Below, piece by piece: positions 60,650 to 64,000 of a DNA stretch of 64,000 nt. Every line of letters begins with the position of its first letter. Position 1 is the first letter of the stretch. This DNA is from a virus, in IMG/VR virus record IMGVR_UViG_3300043395_002615, positions 1-64,000 of that record; one strand, 5' to 3'. The notes beneath the pieces are model-generated. The model searched no databases. It had not been told where the DNA came from and saw nothing but the letters and a program-made list of their open reading frames with translations. The position numbers and the translations under genes are program-made.

Positions 60650-61228
60650 CTATTGGTTGGCTTCAAAAAAATCTTTGGCAAAGCCGGCAGGCGTCATGGA
60701 TCTAAACTCTTTGGTCTGCTCAGATGCGCCACCAACCTTCCAAATAACACGACCTTGAGTGTTTTCTACTTCGTGGCGTTCTGGGGTATTGAAGTCTCCC
60801 CATAGCCAAGTCATCTTTTGCCATGGATCGCCATGATGATACGGATGAAACTTGTATTGCACTGGTCCAAGTTCGGGGATAAGTTTATGAATCCTGCTCA
60901 TAGGATTTTCTACTACCCAAAATTTTAGTGTATCTACAGATTTGTAGAAATTTACTATTTCCATAACTTTCAATACCAAATCAACTGCCTCTGCAGTCCT
61001 ACCGTCAGCGTCTTTCTCCTTAAAGAAACGTGAACCTGAAAGAGAGAAGTGGGTGCATGGTGGTGCGGCAAGAATGCCGTAGACTTCTGGAAACTCTTGA
61101 TAGTCAAAATCAAAAATATCAGAACCAAGTTTGATATCGATTTGATGAACTTCATAGCCTGAATCTTTATATGGTTTACTCCAATTTCCAGAGTAATCAA
61201 ATAAAGATAATATAACTTTATTAGACAT
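60650..61228 (-). CDS. Short cytosine-C5-methyltransferase-like protein (192 aa)
   Basis: ATG 61228 (MSNKVILSLFDYSG) chosen; an upstream extension of 66 codons is low in coding character. Motif I LFDYSGNWSKP, motif IV APPCTHFS with Cys58, motif VI VVENP (Glu107-Asn108), and RSMTPAGFAKDF like motif X. There is no room for a normal target-recognition domain, so it is either a minimal phage enzyme or acts on a small substrate or modified base. It sits in the 7-deazaguanine block but on the opposite strand; its stop abuts tRNA-Asn. Confidence 0.8.
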   Translation of the reverse strand: MSNKVILSLFDYSGNWSKPYKDSGYEVHQIDIKLGSDIFDFDYQEFPEVYGILAAPPCTHFSLSGSRFFKEKDADGRTAEAVDLVLKVMEIVNFYKSVDTLKFWVVENPMSRIHKLIPELGPVQYKFHPYHHGDPWQKMTWLWGDFNTPERHEVENTQGRVIWKVGGASEQTKEFRSMTPAGFAKDFFEANQ

Positions 61229-61285
61229 AATATATACCAAATTATAGTTAATATAAGTTGTTTTAACTTTATATTGCAACCCGAT

Positions 61286-61314
61286 TTGACACCGGCTAAA
61301 ACCAATGATACAGT
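61286..61314 (+). promoter_or_regulatory. Sigma-70-type promoter giving a leaderless mRNA
   Basis: TTGACA (61286-61291), 17-base spacer, TACAGT (61309-61314). The expected start of transcription, seven bases on, is at the A of the ATG at 61321. No ribosome site is present before that ATG. Leaderless transcripts are frequent in Actinobacteria. Drives the gene at 61321 and probably the transporter at 61578. Confidence 0.75.
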
Positions 61315-61320
61315 CGTTAG

Positions 61321-61530
61321 ATGGACAATTTATTATACTTAGATTATTTTGGCGTTGCTGACGAAATAGAAGGCTTTGGAATTCCAGAAGATGAACTTCT
61401 AACACTTGAAGATTTTGAAAAACCATTTATTGAAAAAGTTTTAGTATGGGCAAAAAGAAATAATGCACCATGGCCTCCAAGTTTTCAGTGGGCCGAAGAC
61501 CACTGGGACGTTCGTGACAAAATGTTATAA
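61321..61530 (+). CDS. Small acidic hypothetical protein (69 aa)
   Basis: ATG coincides with the predicted transcription start. MDNLLYLDYFGVADEIEGFG, then EDELLTLEDFEKPFIEKVLVWAK and NNAPWPPSFQWAEDHWDV. Acidic and helical with several Trp. No family recognised. It may be a regulator or partner of the following preQ0 transporter. Confidence 0.6.
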   Translation: MDNLLYLDYFGVADEIEGFGIPEDELLTLEDFEKPFIEKVLVWAKRNNAPWPPSFQWAEDHWDVRDKML

Positions 61531-61577
61531 ACGGAAAAGACCGCTGATAGAATTTCGACTCTAACGAAAGGCTAATA

Positions 61578-62237
61578 ATGCTAACTAAAGTTAAACCAAC
61601 TGCAGCGATTATTGTTGTAGCAGTATATACCGCACTTCAGTTGATCTCTAATATTGCAAGTACCAAAATTGGTATGATAGGAACTTTTGCAATCGATATG
61701 GGAACGTTCCTATATCCTCTAACATTTACCATGAGAGATGTTGCACATAAGATTCTTGGCAAGGCGCATGTTAGAATCATGATTCTAGTTGCTGCACTTC
61801 TAAATCTTGCTATGGTTCTTTACCTATGGTTCTGCACACTTTTCCCTGCAGATCCTTCATGGCCACTAAACGAAGAGTTCAGTGCAGTTCTAGGACCTGT
61901 ATCAAGAATTGTAGTTGCTTCGATCCTAGCCCAGTTAATTGCAGAACTTGCTGACACTGAAGCATACCATTGGTTTGTGACAAAGATCACTAAAAGATTC
62001 CAGTGGGCACGAGTTTTGGTATCAAACGCAATTTCGGTTCCACTAGACAGCGTGGTGTTTGTTCTGATTGCTTTTGCCCCGATCACACTGTTCGGTTCGC
62101 AGGGTTTGGAATGGTCAATCGTCTGGTCAATTTTCTGGACCAACATCATTTTCAAGGGAATTGTAACACTAGCAAGTATGCCAATGATTTATGTAACACC
62201 AGACAGGGACTGGGATAGCGATAAATCTGATGCCTAA
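61578..62237 (+). CDS. yhhQ: YhhQ/VUT-family preQ0 (7-deazaguanine precursor) transporter (219 aa)
   Basis: Six hydrophobic segments and the YhhQ pattern: LQLISNIASTKIG, then GTFLYPLTFTMRDVAHKILG at about 46-65 (the gtilfPltfilsDv box) and SVPLDSVVFVLIAF. The acidic ELADTEAY in the fourth segment is also conserved. Family members import preQ0 and sometimes preQ1 or queuine. Placing this gene in a phage lets the infected cell scavenge the precursor rather than make it from GTP; I see no FolE, QueD, QueE or QueC here. Confidence 0.9.
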   Translation: MLTKVKPTAAIIVVAVYTALQLISNIASTKIGMIGTFAIDMGTFLYPLTFTMRDVAHKILGKAHVRIMILVAALLNLAMVLYLWFCTLFPADPSWPLNEEFSAVLGPVSRIVVASILAQLIAELADTEAYHWFVTKITKRFQWARVLVSNAISVPLDSVVFVLIAFAPITLFGSQGLEWSIVWSIFWTNIIFKGIVTLASMPMIYVTPDRDWDSDKSDA

Positions 62238-62257
62238 AAATTAGGAACCACGTATCT

Positions 62258-62288
62258 GGCCGGGGCGTAAAAACCCCGGCCTTTTACG
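62258..62288 (+). terminator. Rho-independent terminator after the transporter gene
   Basis: GGCCGGGG (62258-62265) pairs with CCCCGGCC (62274-62281), eight-base loop, followed by TTTTACG. It lies 20 bases after the transporter stop and just before the 3' end of the convergent ParB-TGT gene. Confidence 0.9.
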
Positions 62289-63611
62289 TTAGTGCCTCTT
62301 TAATCCTCTGAAATAATTTCTTTGAACATCCCTATCAAGATTTTCATAACCATTCATTCTTGCAATATCAAACATAATATTTCCGAAAGAAATTGCACCA
62401 CATATGAACCTAACATTTTCTGCAACGATTCCCTCATCAGTTGATCTGCAGTCAAAACCTTCAAATCTATAATCTAAATTATAGAAAGAAGTTCTGATGC
62501 CATCACTGGTATAGAAACTTCCAACTGCAGCAATCCTGTTCATTGAATTGTTATCAAGTGAAACAACATCGCTACCCATCATCTGCAGATATCTACGCTG
62601 AACACCCCATGGTCCACCTAGTAGGTGAACTTTTCTTCCTTTAAATTTTTCTGGATCAACCTGTGTCATACCATAACTGGATGGGCAGCTATATCCTAGA
62701 ACGTATTGATCTGGTATGTCAGCGATACAGTCATACTTTGGAATTACGATCACATTTTCAGCGTATTTATTTAACTGTTCTGCCTGTTCCATTACTTCAT
62801 CAAAAGTATGGTATTTGGTATCGTATCCTGCTGTTTCTTCTTCTGTCATTAAATCTATGACCGTACAGTATTTTGGCCTGAATGTTTTAACATTCTTTAA
62901 ATGGTTTTCAAAACTATATTTTTTAAAATCTATATCAATAAATATTTCATCGTACATAGATTCTTTATATACGCCATCTGTCTGGAATCCCATTTTCCAT
63001 CCAGCATCATGTGCTGCGTGACGTAATCTATCTGAAATACTTGAACAGTATATGATGTCAATATCAACTGCTAGTTTAGCTTTCAATACTTCACCATTAT
63101 ATTTTTTGTTTAGAATTTGATCATAGACATATCTAGAAGTTTTAACATCCTTGTCTTCTATGATATATACTTTGCCATCATCACCAATTCTTTTTCTTGA
63201 ATCGATATTCAGTTCTTTTCTGACACTAGCAACTGTCATATCTGATACGCCTAATTCTTTTGCAATAGAATTATTTGATCGTTCAGGGTTATCTGATAGT
63301 ACGTCAGAAATAATGGCACGTTTCTGTGCAGAATTTAGGTGGCGTCTGGCTACGTTCATAGAACGTGCATAGTTTCTTTTTTCTTCTTCGGTCATTCCTT
63401 TTCTGATGATAGTCGGGCATTCTATTCCCAGGTCCTGTGCAATTGACCATCTATGGTGACCATCTAGGATATTACCATCTTCATCAATTTCTACAGGATG
63501 AATAATACCATGTTCTTTAATAGAATCATACAATACTTCATATTCATGTTTATTTAATGATGGAAGTAACTGATACTTATATTCTGACCTATGAAAAACA
63601 GGAACTTTCAT
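62289..63611 (-). CDS. ParB domain fused to TGT/DpdA-like 7-deazaguanine transglycosylase (440 aa)
   Basis: ATG 63611 (MKVPVFHRSEY); a TTG three codons earlier is open. Residues 1-75: ParB-like domain with DGHHRW at 50-55. Residues 112-133: helix-turn-helix (NNSIAKELGVSDMTVASVRK). Residues about 185-375: TGT-like barrel with FIDIDF (224-229), YCTVIDLMTEEE (248-259), VIVIPKYDCI and YVLGYSCPSSYG (287-314), HLLGGPWG (329-336) and SDVVSLDNNS (347-356). Asp353 is the candidate nucleophile, by analogy with the FDS/DC Asp of TGT. Such DpdA-like enzymes exchange guanine in DNA for preQ0 or preQ1; the ParB/HTH half would supply DNA binding. Confidence 0.8.
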   Translation of the reverse strand: MKVPVFHRSEYKYQLLPSLNKHEYEVLYDSIKEHGIIHPVEIDEDGNILDGHHRWSIAQDLGIECPTIIRKGMTEEEKRNYARSMNVARRHLNSAQKRAIISDVLSDNPERSNNSIAKELGVSDMTVASVRKELNIDSRKRIGDDGKVYIIEDKDVKTSRYVYDQILNKKYNGEVLKAKLAVDIDIIYCSSISDRLRHAAHDAGWKMGFQTDGVYKESMYDEIFIDIDFKKYSFENHLKNVKTFRPKYCTVIDLMTEEETAGYDTKYHTFDEVMEQAEQLNKYAENVIVIPKYDCIADIPDQYVLGYSCPSSYGMTQVDPEKFKGRKVHLLGGPWGVQRRYLQMMGSDVVSLDNNSMNRIAAVGSFYTSDGIRTSFYNLDYRFEGFDCRSTDEGIVAENVRFICGAISFGNIMFDIARMNGYENLDRDVQRNYFRGLKRH

Positions 63612-63807
63612 AACCAACAACTTTCACACGCGAAAAACTAAACACAATCTTACACTAATAATATTTTTTTAAACCCAAATACGTCAAATATAGAAAACGT
63701 CATAAACAGCCCTAGAATGCGATCTAACAGCATCCAAACAAAACATATACAACTATACCACAACACATCTAGAAACCCGTTAAAACGCATTACAGCGCCC
63801 TACAGGA
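63612..63807. other. Intergenic region upstream of the ParB-TGT gene
   Basis: Gene-free. Contains the minus-strand promoter at 63658-63687 and two copies of TGACGT about 16 bases apart on that strand (near 63682 and 63698), which could be an operator. The plus strand is strikingly poor in G and rich in A and C. Confidence 0.45.
63658..63687 (-). promoter_or_regulatory. Sigma-70-type promoter for the ParB-TGT gene
   Basis: On the minus strand TTGACG (63687-63682), 18-base spacer, TATTAT (63663-63658). Transcription would begin about 40 bases before the ATG at 63611. A second -10-like TAAGAT lies slightly downstream. A TGACGT repeat overlaps and precedes the -35. Confidence 0.6.
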
Positions 63808-64000
63808 CTATTTCTGTTTCAAACGTACCATATCAATAACATTAACCAACGGAATATTAATTCCATTAGCCACAGAACCATCACCATCATCACTAGTAAC
63901 CAACGTCAAATACCCAGCAATAGGATTAGGTTTAACCAAAAACCCAACAGACTGAACACTAGTCCCAGCAACATCCAAACATTTCAAATCAACCCAATCA
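63808..64000 (-). CDS. Unknown protein, partial (N-terminus outside window)
   Basis: Open frame from the right edge to TAG at 63810-63808 encodes about 63 C-terminal residues including LVKPNPIAGYLTLVTSDDG and NIPLVNVIDMVRLKQK. Leu codons are almost all TTG and Gly mostly GGG/GGT, unlike the CTT/CTA-rich ParB-TGT gene beside it. Function not recognisable. The codon shift may mark a separately acquired gene. Confidence 0.5.
   Translation of the reverse strand, partial: DWVDLKCLDVAGTSVQSVGFLVKPNPIAGYLTLVTSDDGDGSVANGINIPLVNVIDMVRLKQK

Noticed and set aside
61229-61426. 66-codon N-terminal extension of the cytosine-methyltransferase-like protein
   Set aside because: It would cover the divergent promoter at 61286-61314 and begins far before motif I; MSNKVIL at 61228 gives the normal start.
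1-64000. CRISPR array, integrase, transposase or insertion sequence
   Set aside because: Looked for evenly spaced direct repeats and for tyrosine/serine recombinase or transposase motifs; the only repeats are the collagen-like and tape-measure coding repeats.

Overview
This window is part of a tailed-phage (siphovirus-type) genome with a moderately AT-rich composition. It probably comes from a phage of an actinobacterial or other Gram-positive host. The supporting signs are an r1t-type holin, an amidase endolysin with a peptidoglycan-binding tail, a FliA/WhiG-type sigma factor, ThyX, a class II (B12) ribonucleotide reductase, strong GGAGG ribosome sites and at least one promoter that would give a leaderless mRNA. 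I see no integrase, repressor, transposase or CRISPR array.

Region 1 (1-34.8 kb, all minus strand, read right to left) is the virion module: terminase small-subunit candidates, large terminase, portal, maturation protease, scaffold-like protein, decoration protein, major capsid protein, connector/completion genes, a collagen-like fibre, major tail protein, tail assembly chaperones with a -1 frameshift at GGGAAAA, a 2829-residue tape measure and large tail-tip proteins. One tail-tip protein has propeller-like repeats and a bulb-lectin-like domain.

Region 2 (34.8-42.5 kb, minus) is a sugar cluster: a GDP-mannose 3,5-epimerase homologue, a GT11 fucosyltransferase-like enzyme, three SAM methyltransferase-like proteins and several GT-A glycosyltransferases. 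Another glycosyltransferase is cut by the left window edge. Together they look able to build a glycan from host GDP-mannose, probably on virion proteins.

Region 3 (42.5-47.5 kb, minus) holds a RuvC-like resolvase, holin, class II ribonucleotide reductase and sigma factor. A 590-base gene-free, highly structured stretch (47.45-48.04 kb) follows and may be a large noncoding RNA or leader. Region 4 (48.0-55.5 kb, mostly plus) has a metallophosphoesterase, ParB-like protein, small proteins, a degenerate tRNA-Gly-like element, acetyltransferases, dCMP deaminase and ThyX. Region 5 (55.4-59.7 kb, minus) carries the endolysin, small lysis-type genes, a DUF5824/DUF6582-like protein and a PIN-PhoH ATPase.

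Region 6 (59.8-63.6 kb) is the most interesting. tRNA-Tyr(GTA), QueF, tRNA-Asn(GTT), a short cytosine-C5-methyltransferase-like protein, a YhhQ-type preQ0 transporter and a ParB domain fused to a tRNA-guanine-transglycosylase/DpdA-like domain lie together. This looks like a salvage route that imports preQ0, reduces it to preQ1 and inserts a 7-deazaguanine into DNA, or possibly into the two phage tRNAs, both of which have queuosine-type GUN anticodons. The pathway assignment is inference from families and gene order.
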